This document shows, one piece after another, positions 8,524 through 17,230 of a stretch of 26,658 nucleotides of DNA. Origin of the DNA: a virus. The first letter of the stretch is position 1. Each line of letters starts with the position of its first letter. The translations under genes were made by a program, and so were the position numbers. Below the pieces are notes generated by a model that was not told the DNA's origin, searched no databases, and saw only the letters and a list, made by a program, of their open reading frames with translations. The stretch covers positions 1-26,658 of the IMG/VR virus record IMGVR_UViG_3300020166_000098. One strand, 5' to 3'.

Positions 8524-9836
8524 TATAAACTGTGTATATTTGAATTAGTTACTTCGTCGGTTTCTGTTAATCTCATATAACTGTAATTAATATGTAATTT
8601 ACATTTAGTTCCTTTACCTTCACCGTCCCTGATTTTCAGGATTTTTAGCCAATATTCTTGGCTTGCTCTCATTAAATCATCTTGAATAATACCAAGCATC
8701 ATATCCGCAGTATGTGAAAGCCCTGCAGATTCTGCAACGTCTCCCATACCTATATCACTTGAATTATAGTTATTTCTATTAATTTGCGTTGCCGTTACAA
8801 TCAACCATCCATTACGTACTCCCATTGCTCTTAAATCCTCAGCTATTTGCTTAATCTTTAAGTACATGTTTTCTGAATTTAGATTTCTATAATTTGCTAA
8901 GATGTTAATATAATCAATAACAACACATCCTAATTTTATTTTTCTTTCTTCTTCGATTTGTTTTAAATATGCTTCAATATCTGGTACTGTTGCTTGCGAT
9001 GTTGGAAATTGTCTTACGAATAATTGCCCTGGAGGGGTTAAACCATCTCCAACTGTTTCAATCTTACGTTTCATAAGATCTCTATTCTTTGCTTTTTCAT
9101 CGTAATCATTCATCTCAATTGTAAGAAGATTTGCACCAATACGTTTCATTACTTTGTGAGCTGCCATTTCAGCAGAAACAAAGGCAGTATTTACTCCCAT
9201 CTTTACAAAGCTAGCAGCATCATTCGCTAAAAATATAGATTTACCAATATTTTGTTCTCCAACATATACTACTAAAGAACCATCTTTATCATATCCTCCG
9301 TTAAGAACTCTATCTAAAAAATGATAACCACTACTTACTTTTTGTCTTTCTTCGTCCCAGTGATGATCCGGATTAAAAAAGTCTAGTCCTAAATCTGAAT
9401 TGAATACAATTGCGTTTCTATCATTAATTAAACCTTTTACCTTTGATACAATGCTATCTACATTTTCAGGAGTAACCTCTGTTGTTTTAACATATTCAAG
9501 TGTATCTATTAAAGTTGCATCAAAAGTACGCCACTTTATCCAAGATTCTGCGGTTGATTTTAACCACTCTTCATCATATTCATTTAAATCAGCTGAATAT
9601 ATTAGTTCTATTAATTCAGGATCTACTCGATCTCTTGCTTTCGAATCTGATACAAGTGCTGTCATCTGTCCTAAAGTGGGACAATCATTAAACTTTCTAT
9701 GAAATTGCTTAGCGATAGAATGTAAAACATCTATTTCATCAGATTCATAAAAACCTTTTTGTATTTTATCTAAATATTTTGGTTTAGAAAGTGATAACTT
9801 AAAGAATATTTTTTCAAAATTTTCGCCAAATTTCAT
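8523..9836 (-). CDS. gp41: Replicative DNA helicase (T4 gp41/DnaB-like)
   Basis: This 437-residue RecA-fold hexameric helicase has an alpha-helical N-terminal domain (about 1-140), a linker, then the motor domain with Walker A GEQNIGKS (193-200), an AFVSAEM segment, Walker B VVIDY (305-309), and an ATQINR sensor segment. Length and layout match T4 gp41 (about 475) and DnaB-family helicases. It unwinds duplex 5' to 3' on the lagging strand and partners with a primase that is not in this window. It follows the 2-oxoglutarate oxygenase by 51 A/T-rich bases without a gene. The ATG at 9836 has an A-rich leader and no Shine-Dalgarno site. Confidence 0.92.
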   Translation of the reverse strand: MKFGENFEKIFFKLSLSKPKYLDKIQKGFYESDEIDVLHSIAKQFHRKFNDCPTLGQMTALVSDSKARDRVDPELIELIYSADLNEYDEEWLKSTAESWIKWRTFDATLIDTLEYVKTTEVTPENVDSIVSKVKGLINDRNAIVFNSDLGLDFFNPDHHWDEERQKVSSGYHFLDRVLNGGYDKDGSLVVYVGEQNIGKSIFLANDAASFVKMGVNTAFVSAEMAAHKVMKRIGANLLTIEMNDYDEKAKNRDLMKRKIETVGDGLTPPGQLFVRQFPTSQATVPDIEAYLKQIEEERKIKLGCVVIDYINILANYRNLNSENMYLKIKQIAEDLRAMGVRNGWLIVTATQINRNNYNSSDIGMGDVAESAGLSHTADMMLGIIQDDLMRASQEYWLKILKIRDGEGKGTKCKLHINYSYMRLTETDEVTNSNIHSL

Positions 9837-9887
9837 AAGTGTTTATTTTTATATAGGTTATAATGTAAATTAATAGATTGTTTCTTT

Positions 9888-10460
9888 TTATTCTACACTA
9901 ATAAATCCTTGACCTACTGACCATGGCTCTTGACCCCATATATTGATTGCAATAGCACCTCTGATTCCTTCAGTTACCGTATCAACGCAATGCGCAACTT
10001 CTCCTGGGTTAAAGATTACTAATCGATTTGGTCTTGTTTTAATACGATCTGGTGTGTTATTTTCTCCGTCAGTATATACTAATAAATCTCCTCCTTTAAA
10101 ATCAAAACCAGGTGGATAATAAACACATCCTAATATTGGGAACATTCTTTCTCCTGTTTTTTCTCTCAAATGGACATCATCATCATAATGCATTTCTAAA
10201 TAATTTCTACGACCATCTTCTAAAGCAGTCTGAAGTCCTGTCCAATATTCAAATCCATCAACTTCTAAATCTAATTTAATTGGAAGCTTTTCTCCCCAAA
10301 TGTATTGGGCTAATCTTTGTTTAGTATTAGCGGCTTCTTTTGACCACCAGCCTTTCCAATACTTGTAATCTCCAGTAGGAACAAAAAATGATTCTCCTTC
10401 TTGAGCTATTGTGTTTAATAAATCTTGATCTTGTATAAAATCATCAAATACTGCTATCAT
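9888..10460 (-). CDS. 2-oxoglutarate/Fe(II)-dependent oxygenase
   Basis: This 190-residue protein has the double-stranded beta-helix iron site of prolyl-4-hydroxylase-type oxygenases: His91-x-Asp93 in MHYDDD, the distal His157 in EVAHCVD, and Arg167 in EGIRGA for the 2-oxoglutarate carboxylate. A FKGGDLLVY strand lies between them as in the family. Small enzymes of this type are frequent in marine T4-like phages; substrates (protein, nucleic acid or small molecule) are mostly unknown. It overlaps the upstream 103-residue gene by 4 bases and sits between uvsX and gp41, where T4 carries gene 40. Since a glucosyltransferase is also present, DNA modification is a possible but unproven role. Confidence 0.85.
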   Translation of the reverse strand: MIAVFDDFIQDQDLLNTIAQEGESFFVPTGDYKYWKGWWSKEAANTKQRLAQYIWGEKLPIKLDLEVDGFEYWTGLQTALEDGRRNYLEMHYDDDVHLREKTGERMFPILGCVYYPPGFDFKGGDLLVYTDGENNTPDRIKTRPNRLVIFNPGEVAHCVDTVTEGIRGAIAINIWGQEPWSVGQGFISVE

Positions 10461-10768
10461 ATATATGGGTTTATTTTTATTTCGTAAGTTTCTTTTCCTT
10501 TTTCAAATTTAATTTGTTCTAAAAGACCTAGTTGAATTGCTCTTTTAAGACCTTCTTCTGCGTTTTCATGGTTACCTTTTGAGTGGTATCTCATTAAGGC
10601 ATGCTTTGTAAATGTTTCCTTCTGTCGAGAGGGATTCTTTACAGCTTCGTTGATAAATATGTATAAAATATCAAAAGCATCAGGGAAGGCTTCTAATTTA
10701 TCCTGAACCCCTAATATATATTTTATAGGTAGCTTTTTTTCTACTATTTTATGAACGTTTACTTTCAT
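10457..10768 (-). CDS. Hypothetical protein, possibly winged-helix-like
   Basis: I do not recognise this 103-residue protein. It is basic. The C-terminal half reads as helix (FTKHALMRYHSKG), helix (AEEGLKRAIQLGLL) and then a beta hairpin (EQIKFEKGKETYEIKI). This is the usual shape of a winged helix-turn-helix, so DNA or RNA binding is possible. It starts directly after the uvsX stop and its end overlaps the 2-oxoglutarate oxygenase gene. The tight packing supports it as a real gene of the recombination operon. Confidence 0.65.
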   Translation of the reverse strand: MKVNVHKIVEKKLPIKYILGVQDKLEAFPDAFDILYIFINEAVKNPSRQKETFTKHALMRYHSKGNHENAEEGLKRAIQLGLLEQIKFEKGKETYEIKINPYI

Positions 10769-10771
10769 TTA

Positions 10772-11872
10772 TTAATCTTCTGCTAACATTTCTTCAACAT
10801 CTAAATTTGCTGCTTCAGAATTATAATTAAATATTGGTTGAATGTGTTCTTCAATTCTCTCAAGAACTTCTTTAGTAAATACTTTATCTGTAAAAAAATC
10901 TTTGTTAGGAACTGCAGTATCTAAGTGTTCACAAATCCATCCTCTAGCAGTTGCCTTAGGAACTTTCTTTCCTTTTTCAATAGTTCCTCGTGTTATTCCA
11001 CAAATATCCCAAGTAGCATATTGTTCTAGTCCAACGTACGGATTCATACCTTCACTGAAATTTAAATGGAATTTAATAGGAGTTGGTTTTGCAAAACGAT
11101 TTTTTGAAGGCTTTGCAGTTACAATAATACCTACCTTATCAGCGCCATCTTTTAACTGTGCTTTATTTAACATTAACACAATTGAAGCAGCATATTCTGG
11201 ACCTGTTCCTCCACCTGCAATTTGCATAGGAATAAAAGATTGAGATTGATATGTGTGGTTTGTAAATATAAATGGAATTTTAAGATCCGCAAGAGGAGTC
11301 ATAATAATTCTAAATATAGATTTTAGTATTTTAGAACGTGTCATATCTGATTTTTCAGAACCGCTTGCAGCATCTGCGATTTCTTTAGCTGTTGCTAAGT
11401 TACCTGCAGAATCTAAGATAATCATAAGTTTAGGTATTTCTCCACCCTTTCTTTTGATTTCTTGCATTTTTTGTGTAATTGTTGTAATAGAAGTTCTAAA
11501 GTCTTGAACCGTATTCATTGGTTGATAATTTACTTTAGTAATATCAATACCGAATTTAATCATTTGTTCTTTATCTACCGCTGCTTCACTATCATAATAA
11601 ATTACATTATATCCCATGTTAATTGCCTCTCTAACGGAATTTAATGTAAGGAATGTTTTGCCAGTTCCTGAAGGACCTGCAACTGAGCATGATCTATTGT
11701 TAGGCCATCCTCCAAATAGAGAACCGCTGACACATGCATTCAAGTGATAGTTGTTGGTGTGAATCCACTCAGTAACTTCACTAAAATTAGATTGATCCAT
11801 TACAGATCCTAATGGATTTAAGTTTGCTAATTCAGCATTTAAATCATCGAATGTAAAATCTTTTTTAGCCAT
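10772..11872 (-). CDS. uvsX: RecA-like recombinase (T4 UvsX)
   Basis: This 366-residue protein is a RecA-fold strand exchange protein. It has Walker A GPSGTGKT (66-73), the IYYDSE strand (91-96), Walker B LMIILD (149-154), and a FTNHTYQ loop followed by the GGGTGPEYAAS segment typical of UvsX DNA-binding loop 2. The length is near T4 UvsX (about 390). The acidic tail NLDVEEMLAED is also usual. It coats single-stranded DNA and drives strand invasion for repair and replication restart, using the ends made by gp46/47. It overlaps the preceding 63-residue gene by 8 bases. No UvsY or gp32 homologue is evident in the window. Confidence 0.93.
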   Translation of the reverse strand: MAKKDFTFDDLNAELANLNPLGSVMDQSNFSEVTEWIHTNNYHLNACVSGSLFGGWPNNRSCSVAGPSGTGKTFLTLNSVREAINMGYNVIYYDSEAAVDKEQMIKFGIDITKVNYQPMNTVQDFRTSITTITQKMQEIKRKGGEIPKLMIILDSAGNLATAKEIADAASGSEKSDMTRSKILKSIFRIIMTPLADLKIPFIFTNHTYQSQSFIPMQIAGGGTGPEYAASIVLMLNKAQLKDGADKVGIIVTAKPSKNRFAKPTPIKFHLNFSEGMNPYVGLEQYATWDICGITRGTIEKGKKVPKATARGWICEHLDTAVPNKDFFTDKVFTKEVLERIEEHIQPIFNYNSEAANLDVEEMLAED

Positions 11873-12056
11873 TGTTTTTATTTTTATTATCTTTTATACG
11901 CATTTTATCAAGAGTTTCAATAAGATCGTGCGTTTCATCTTGTATTTCTGTCATCTGAGCCTTTAATACTTTAAGCCTCATGTGGAGTTTTTGATACTCT
12001 TGTACTTTTTTTAACTGTTCTTCAGTTAAATTTTTTGTTAATTTCTTAGGATCCAT
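11865..12056 (-). CDS. Small coiled-coil protein upstream of uvsX
   Basis: This 63-residue protein is almost entirely helical. From residue 8 to 53 it is a heptad-like charged helix (LTEEQLKKVQEYQKL and on through ETHDLIETLDKMR), followed by a Lys/Asn tail. The start overlaps the previous gene by 11 bases and its stop overlaps uvsX by 8. Its place just ahead of uvsX suggests a recombinase accessory role. It is far shorter than UvsY (137 residues) and I see no direct match, so no function is assigned. Confidence 0.6.
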   Translation of the reverse strand: MDPKKLTKNLTEEQLKKVQEYQKLHMRLKVLKAQMTEIQDETHDLIETLDKMRIKDNKNKNNG

Positions 12057-12231
12057 AATTTTCTAAATCTTGAAATATTGTTACTTGGTTAGGATTATAA
12101 CCATTTACTATTTCTGGTTTATTTTTATCTTCAATTTTATTAATTAAAGATCTTATAGAAGAACCGAGCTCCATGTTATTTGGCGTAGATTCTACAATAC
12201 TATGTACGATGTCGTAAAAATTTGCTTTCAT
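12046..12231 (-). CDS. Small hypothetical protein
   Basis: This 61-residue protein is not recognised. The N-terminal half is amphipathic helix (FYDIVHSIVES, then SIRSLINKIED) and the C-terminus is polar. The ATG follows the stop of the polymerase C-terminal gene by one base and its end overlaps the next small gene by 11 bases. Tight coupling on both sides supports it as real. No domain or catalytic residues are seen. Confidence 0.55.
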   Translation of the reverse strand: MKANFYDIVHSIVESTPNNMELGSSIRSLINKIEDKNKPEIVNGYNPNQVTIFQDLENYGS

Positions 12232-12232
12232 A

Positions 12233-13435
12233 TTAAAAAAGTGATGTTGAATAAATTAAGTTTCTGTTTAATGTTTGAAGACCTACTGCCTTCAACACTC
12301 TGTTTAACGGATCAATAACACTCTTTTCAAATTGTAATTCGTAATCAACTTCAGGTGCTATTTCGTATGGATGATCTCCTGGTAAATATGCAAACATGTC
12401 ACATGATAGATGTTTACAATGATATAATTTTAATTTCTCTCCATTACCAATCATCTTATATTTGTTTTTATATTTAGGAGATTGATTCATTAAGAAATTA
12501 TAAAATCCAGCAGCTTTAACATTAGGTGGGCATTTTAATCCAATTTGAAATTCAATAGTGTCATCAACAATATATTTTTCAATATTATTAGTTCTTTTAT
12601 TAAATGCTATTTGATCAATATCTGCCAGTTTAAATTCTTTTTTACCTTTCTTCAAATAATCTACCAGTTTTTTAAGCAGATCTGCCGTTGGTTTTTCAGA
12701 AAGAACTATCTTTAAAGCATCTGTTAAATGCTTACGAGCAAGGGCAGGGGTTGAAGATTGAATAGTATCAAATCCTATTGTTTTAATCTTTTTAAGAGAA
12801 GGATATCTATCATCTGTTTCCAATCTATCCTCCCACGCAATATTTTGTAAATATTTCTTTTTTGCTAACCATATACCGGAATATGCAACCGATTCTAATT
12901 CAAAGAATAAGAAGTTTTTGGTGTTAGTTACTTCAGCATATTTTGACATACACTTCGTAATGTAATCTTTAAGTCTAAATGTATATAAATCCATAATAAA
13001 CTTATCAATTGTAAGTTTGTTTGGACCTAACCATTCTATAGATTCATACATTTCTTCAAACTGAACATAACAAGAATCTGTATCAATGTATACTACAGAT
13101 GGTTTTACTAATTTATTTTTAATACTAATATTAAAATGTTCATGTGCAACCGTATCTTTTGGCCAAAACTCTTGAAAATATTTATTTAATATTTTTTCAG
13201 AATATAGGATAGCGCTCTGACCTTGTAACGTAATTGATTCTGCAATTTCAATATCGAAAAAGTGAAACCATTTATTACCAAATGCACCATAAATCGAGTT
13301 TAGTGTTACTTTAACGGCCTGCTCATACGCTGTGTATTTTGCAGACATTGTTTGATAATGATCAATCAATGTTTCAGTTTCTTGAACACTAAGCTCGCTT
13401 TCTGGCTTGTCAATAAGTTCCTGTATCTCTATCAT
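12233..13435 (-). CDS. gp43B: DNA polymerase family B, C-terminal half (split gp43)
   Basis: This 400-residue protein holds the part of a T4 gp43-like polymerase after motif A. It has motif B KVTLNSIYGAFGN (42-54; binds the incoming dNTP), motif C YIDTDS (116-121; catalytic Asp118 and Asp120), then the thumb. It ends in LIYSTSLF, which resembles the C-terminal SLF clamp-binding tail of T4 gp43. It has no exonuclease domain and no motif A; these are in the gene at 17354-18751. Residues 1-38 look like the returning helix of the fingers. The ATG at 13435 follows the clamp stop by a few bases. The two halves total 865 residues, against 898 for T4 gp43, so little is missing. Confidence 0.93.
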   Translation of the reverse strand: MIEIQELIDKPESELSVQETETLIDHYQTMSAKYTAYEQAVKVTLNSIYGAFGNKWFHFFDIEIAESITLQGQSAILYSEKILNKYFQEFWPKDTVAHEHFNISIKNKLVKPSVVYIDTDSCYVQFEEMYESIEWLGPNKLTIDKFIMDLYTFRLKDYITKCMSKYAEVTNTKNFLFFELESVAYSGIWLAKKKYLQNIAWEDRLETDDRYPSLKKIKTIGFDTIQSSTPALARKHLTDALKIVLSEKPTADLLKKLVDYLKKGKKEFKLADIDQIAFNKRTNNIEKYIVDDTIEFQIGLKCPPNVKAAGFYNFLMNQSPKYKNKYKMIGNGEKLKLYHCKHLSCDMFAYLPGDHPYEIAPEVDYELQFEKSVIDPLNRVLKAVGLQTLNRNLIYSTSLF

Positions 13436-13441
13436 TTAATA

Positions 13442-14197
13442 TTATTCAGCAGTTGAACAGGTCGCAATAGTTAATAGTGTTTCTGAATCATTAGATTTTA
13501 AAACAACTCTATTATCTAATACGTTTGCTGTATAATCTTCTTTATCTAAAAGATTTAAATATTTTTTAAATAATGTAACTTTTCCAGAAGAATCTCCATC
13601 ATAATCTGGAGTAACTAACATGTTGTATGTGTTTCCTGTTAATTTAACGCCTTTTCCGTTTGCTTCAATAGAAAAAGTTTCTTCTTTGTCTAGCCCAAAT
13701 AATGATTTTACTTTATTTAATGTAGTATAATCCATATCAAACTTATAGTTTGCGTCTTCTACATTAAAGATAGTTTTAATTTGAGTATCTGTAAGATCTT
13801 TATATCCTAAAGAGGGCTCTGAACATGCTAATGTAATTTCAAGCTCATCATTATAAATTCTAAAGCTTGTAGCAACGAAATCTTCTTCGTTTTCAATAAA
13901 CTCAAGTTCACCTTGGATAGAATCATACTCAAATTGCTTAAAAGCATCAGTTAATTTTTGAGCATCAAAGAAAGCAACTTTAAGTTCTTTATCTGTTGAT
14001 ATTGAACCTTCTTCGAGTTGGAAGACTTGACCAATTGGTAATCTATGGTGTTTTACCGCATCTCTTTGAGGTAAATAAGCCGAAGCCTGAACTACACCAT
14101 TTTTAATCTTGAAATAAACGAAAGTATCGATAACTTTAAGTCTATTGATGAAGTTGATAAAATTAGTTTGATCAACTTTGTTAATTGTAATTTTCAT
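13442..14197 (-). CDS. gp45: Probable sliding clamp (gp45-like)
   Basis: This 251-residue acidic protein is made of alternating strands and short helices in a repeated layout. An example is KLTDAFKQFEYDSIQGELEFIENEEDFVATSF-type helix-then-hairpin units. This is consistent with the two-domain fold of T4 gp45 (228 residues). It lies between ribonucleotide reductase and the polymerase C-terminal half, the position expected for a replisome gene. A clamp would tether polymerase, and in T4 it also activates late transcription through gp55 and gp33. The gene follows three tandem hairpins and a terminator, so it probably has its own promoter in 14198-14275; I see a TATAAT-like box near 14235 but no clear -35. 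There is no single diagnostic motif. Confidence 0.6.
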   Translation of the reverse strand: MKITINKVDQTNFINFINRLKVIDTFVYFKIKNGVVQASAYLPQRDAVKHHRLPIGQVFQLEEGSISTDKELKVAFFDAQKLTDAFKQFEYDSIQGELEFIENEEDFVATSFRIYNDELEITLACSEPSLGYKDLTDTQIKTIFNVEDANYKFDMDYTTLNKVKSLFGLDKEETFSIEANGKGVKLTGNTYNMLVTPDYDGDSSGKVTLFKKYLNLLDKEDYTANVLDNRVVLKSNDSETLLTIATCSTAE

Positions 14198-14275
14198 GAT
14201 ATTTATTTTTTAGTAACTTATTTGATTATTATAAGTAAATAATTTAAAAAGTTTCATATATATCCTTAAAATTCT

Positions 14276-14313
14276 AAAAAAACGAAGCCAGGAAGTAGCG
14301 AACTCCTGGCTTC
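14276..14313 (-). terminator. Rho-independent terminator downstream of nrdA
   Basis: On the minus strand a 10-bp stem GAAGCCAGGA / TCCTGGCTTC (14304-14313 with 14284-14293) with a 10-base loop is followed by a run of seven T (14276-14282). It is the third and last hairpin after the nrdA stop codon and separates nrdA from the clamp gene. Confidence 0.85.
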
Positions 14314-14317
14314 TAAT

Positions 14318-14362
14318 CCGAGAACTATCTCGGTCCTAAGGGTGGTCTTCAAACCACACCTT
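14318..14362 (-). other. Two tandem RNA hairpins in the nrdA 3' region
   Basis: Directly after the nrdA stop, a 9-bp stem with one bulged A (AAGG plus GTGGT, 14338-14346, with ACCAC plus CCTT, 14353-14362; loop six bases) is followed by a 6-bp stem CCGAGA/TCTCGG (14318-14333) with a four-base loop. Neither has its own T-run on the minus strand. With the terminator they make three hairpins in 87 bases. This could be an mRNA 3' stabiliser or a small RNA. Confidence 0.6.
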
Positions 14363-14367
14363 TATTT

Positions 14368-16197
14368 CTATCCGTCACAGCTTAAACAATCTGGATCTAT
14401 TGCTGACTGTGCGATATCCCCTCTTAATACTGATTCTGTTCTCATGTAATATAAGGTTTTAATTCCTTGTTCATAAGCTTCTAAATGAACTTGATTAATA
14501 AATTTAGGTTCTGCTTCTTTTGGAAATGCTAAGTTTAATGAAACTGCTTGATCAACGTATTGTTGTCTAATTCCACCCTGTCTTACAAGTTCTAATTGAT
14601 TAATTTCTTTAAATGTTTTAAAAATATCTTTTAAAGGAATATAATTTGATTGATCTTCTACTGGAACTTTTTCAATTTCTTTTTTAGTTAAAGGTTTTCC
14701 TGATCCAGATTCTAAAATTGTTTTTGTACCGATATTTACATAATAATTTTCAATCCAATCTAATCCTTGAATTGAACCGCCATCTTTTAAGATTTGTTCC
14801 CAAGTTTTTTTTGTATTTTTACCAATTGATTCTAATGTTCTTTCTAACGTTTGATTTTTTCTAATAAAAGTTCCTTTAGCGGTTTGCTCAGTAAAAACGT
14901 TTGCCGCCCATGGCTCAATACCTGGAGAAACATTCCCAGCTAATTTAGAATTAGAAACTGTAGGTGCAATAGCTCTTAAATGAGTGTTTCTCATACCAGT
15001 ACCTACGCACCAAAGAGGTTCTCCCATTTCAGTTGCCATATCTCTCGAGGCTCTTTCAGATTCAATCTTGATTTGTGAAAAAATCTTACGAGTTTCAAAC
15101 TGAGCAGTTAAACCTTCAAATGGAATATTTCTATCTTGTAAATATGTATGCCATCCAAGAACTCCTAATCCTAATGCTCTACCTTTTTCAGCAGAACGAA
15201 TTGAATTCTCAAATCCGCGCATATATTTTGCTTTTTGAATAAATTCTTCAAGAACTCCATCAAGGAACCAAGTTGCAGTGTATATTAAATCAGTGTCTTT
15301 CCATTCATCATATCTTGATAAATTAACTGAAGATAGACAACATACAAATGAATGGTTTTCATCAGTGTGCAATGTAATTTCAGAACAGATATTAGTCATA
15401 TAAACTTTTAATCCATTTTGTTTATATGCATCTGGATTCATTCTGTTAATATTTCCTTTAAACATGATATATGGTTCTCCAGTTGCTCTTCTTTTTCTAA
15501 TAACCGCTGTCCATCTTTTTCTTGCTTCTTTATCTCCTTCTTTTACTTTTTGCATAAAACCGTCAGAAACAACAACACATTGGTGAAGATTTAAAGACTG
15601 TCTATTAACATCACCTTTAGGTTCTCTAATTTCTAACCATTCCCAAAAATCTTTATGTTCAATATCTATATTAACTGACGCTGCTCCTCTTCTAACTGAT
15701 CCTTGATTAGTTGCAAGAATTGTTGAGTCGTATACTTTACAAAAAGGAACCACACCATCACTTGTACCATTTCCTCTTATTGTTGCTCCAGCTGGTCTAA
15801 TTTGATTTATACCGATACCAACACCACCTCCGTGTTTTGCAAGTAACATCATTTCTAGATTCTTTGCTCCAATGTCGTGTATTGAATCTGCAACATCAAT
15901 ACCAAAGCAACTTATTGGTAAACCTCTTTCTGTTCCTGTATTTGAAAGAACTGGACTTGCTAGATTTAACCAACCTCTCCAAATATAATCATAAAATTTA
16001 GAAGCCATTTCAGGTTTTTGTAACCTTTTAGCTACAGTGGTTGCAACTCTCCAATATGCATCTTTAGGAGTTTCTCCCTCTAATAAATATCCATTGCTTA
16101 TTGTTTTTACGTAAATTTCAGTATTTGCCCATGTTGGAAAATCAACTCCAAGTTCCCATCCTTGAAGTTCTCCGTGATTTAATTTTTCGCTACTCAT
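14368..16197 (-). CDS. nrdA: Class Ia ribonucleotide reductase, large subunit
   Basis: The 609-residue catalytic subunit makes dNDPs from NDPs. Conserved residues are Cys97 in ISCFG and Cys287 in CCLSSVNL (the active-site redox pair), the Asn269-x-Cys271-x-Glu273 triad with the thiyl-radical cysteine, the Tyr583-Tyr584 radical-transfer pair, and the C-terminal Cys604/Cys607 shuttle. E. coli NrdA is 761 residues. Here the N-terminal ATP-cone (about 90 residues) is absent, since the protein begins close to the ten-stranded barrel domain. Loss of the cone removes the usual dATP off-switch. It follows nrdB by 19 bases. Three hairpins lie after its stop. The pair sits between the two halves of the DNA polymerase gene. 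Confidence 0.95.
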   Translation of the reverse strand: MSSEKLNHGELQGWELGVDFPTWANTEIYVKTISNGYLLEGETPKDAYWRVATTVAKRLQKPEMASKFYDYIWRGWLNLASPVLSNTGTERGLPISCFGIDVADSIHDIGAKNLEMMLLAKHGGGVGIGINQIRPAGATIRGNGTSDGVVPFCKVYDSTILATNQGSVRRGAASVNIDIEHKDFWEWLEIREPKGDVNRQSLNLHQCVVVSDGFMQKVKEGDKEARKRWTAVIRKRRATGEPYIMFKGNINRMNPDAYKQNGLKVYMTNICSEITLHTDENHSFVCCLSSVNLSRYDEWKDTDLIYTATWFLDGVLEEFIQKAKYMRGFENSIRSAEKGRALGLGVLGWHTYLQDRNIPFEGLTAQFETRKIFSQIKIESERASRDMATEMGEPLWCVGTGMRNTHLRAIAPTVSNSKLAGNVSPGIEPWAANVFTEQTAKGTFIRKNQTLERTLESIGKNTKKTWEQILKDGGSIQGLDWIENYYVNIGTKTILESGSGKPLTKKEIEKVPVEDQSNYIPLKDIFKTFKEINQLELVRQGGIRQQYVDQAVSLNLAFPKEAEPKFINQVHLEAYEQGIKTLYYMRTESVLRGDIAQSAIDPDCLSCDG

Positions 16198-16216
16198 ATA
16201 TGTTTTTTAATGTCTT

Positions 16217-17230
16217 TTAAAATAATTCGTCTTCGTCCCAGTTCTCATCTTCACCTGCTTTTGAATAGTCGGTAGATCTTACTGCGAAAAAATCAGTATG
16301 TGTTTGTCCTCCTGTTAAATGATAAAACCAATCTAAATTAGATGCAGCATCTTCATCATATTTCATAAAAGGTCCCTTTGTATATCCTAATTCAGCTATC
16401 TTTTCATTAGCTCTTTTTAAAATAAATTGCTTTAAATGATCTGCTTTAAGATTTTCAAGATCTCCTTGTTCAAATATCATGTCAATAAATTTATGCTCCA
16501 TTTCAACCATTAATTGAGCTGCTTTAAGAACATCATCTTTTACATCATTATGTAATTCAGGATATTCTGATGTCATTTGTTTAAATAATTGACATCCCAT
16601 TTTTGAATGTAATGATTCATCTCTTACAGACCATTTCATTTGTTGTCCAATACCCTTTAACATGTTTCTCATTTGAAAAGAGTATAAAACAGCAAAAGAA
16701 CTATAAAGGCTTACTCCTTCAGCAAAAGCAGAAAAAATTGCTAAAGATCTAGCAACTTCTTTTCTAGCATTACTTTGTTCGGCTAAATCGCTATGTGTAT
16801 AATCAGCTGAGGTTGATGTTAATAATTCAAATTTTTCAGCAATTGTAGGTTCGTGTAAAAAAGCCGCAAAATCTTCTAATCCTAATGTTTCATTTAAATA
16901 AGAATAAGCAGTTGCGTGTATAGTTTCTTGTGAACCGAACATCATTGCCATTTGTTTAATCTCATGTTTTGGAAACCATTTTGTAACCATTGTTGTCCAG
17001 TAGTCAGAAACTGCACACTCAGTTTGTGCAAAACCTAAAAGAATATTTCCAACTAAATGTTTTTCTTCTGCTGTTAATTTTTCGTTCCAATCTTTGACAT
17101 CTCCTTGCATTGAAATTTCCGTATGTAACCAAAAGGCCTGTGCTTGTTTTAACCAACCTTCTGTATAATATTCCGGATATTCAAATGGTTTGAATTCTAC
17201 TCTTTCTATAAATAAATTTGAATTTTCCAT
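16217..17230 (-). CDS. nrdB: Class Ia ribonucleotide reductase, small subunit
   Basis: The 337-residue radical-generating subunit has the diiron ligands and tyrosine of class I enzymes: Glu71 (QTECAVS), Glu102 and His105 in QETIHATAY with radical Tyr109, Glu171 (FAEGVSLY), and Glu205/His208 in RDESLHS. The acidic, aromatic C-terminus (ENWDEDELF) is the type that docks onto NrdA. The Tyr is present, so a conventional tyrosyl-radical enzyme is expected. An A-run precedes the ATG and there is no Shine-Dalgarno site. It is transcribed ahead of nrdA. Confidence 0.95.
   Translation of the reverse strand: MENSNLFIERVEFKPFEYPEYYTEGWLKQAQAFWLHTEISMQGDVKDWNEKLTAEEKHLVGNILLGFAQTECAVSDYWTTMVTKWFPKHEIKQMAMMFGSQETIHATAYSYLNETLGLEDFAAFLHEPTIAEKFELLTSTSADYTHSDLAEQSNARKEVARSLAIFSAFAEGVSLYSSFAVLYSFQMRNMLKGIGQQMKWSVRDESLHSKMGCQLFKQMTSEYPELHNDVKDDVLKAAQLMVEMEHKFIDMIFEQGDLENLKADHLKQFILKRANEKIAELGYTKGPFMKYDEDAASNLDWFYHLTGGQTHTDFFAVRSTDYSKAGEDENWDEDELF

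Noticed and set aside
11865-12056. UvsY assignment for the small helical protein before uvsX
   Set aside because: It is less than half the length of UvsY and shares only generic charged helix character.
14318-14362. tRNA or tmRNA in the structured nrdA 3' region
   Set aside because: No acceptor stem, CCA end or T-loop arrangement can be drawn; the stems are independent hairpins.
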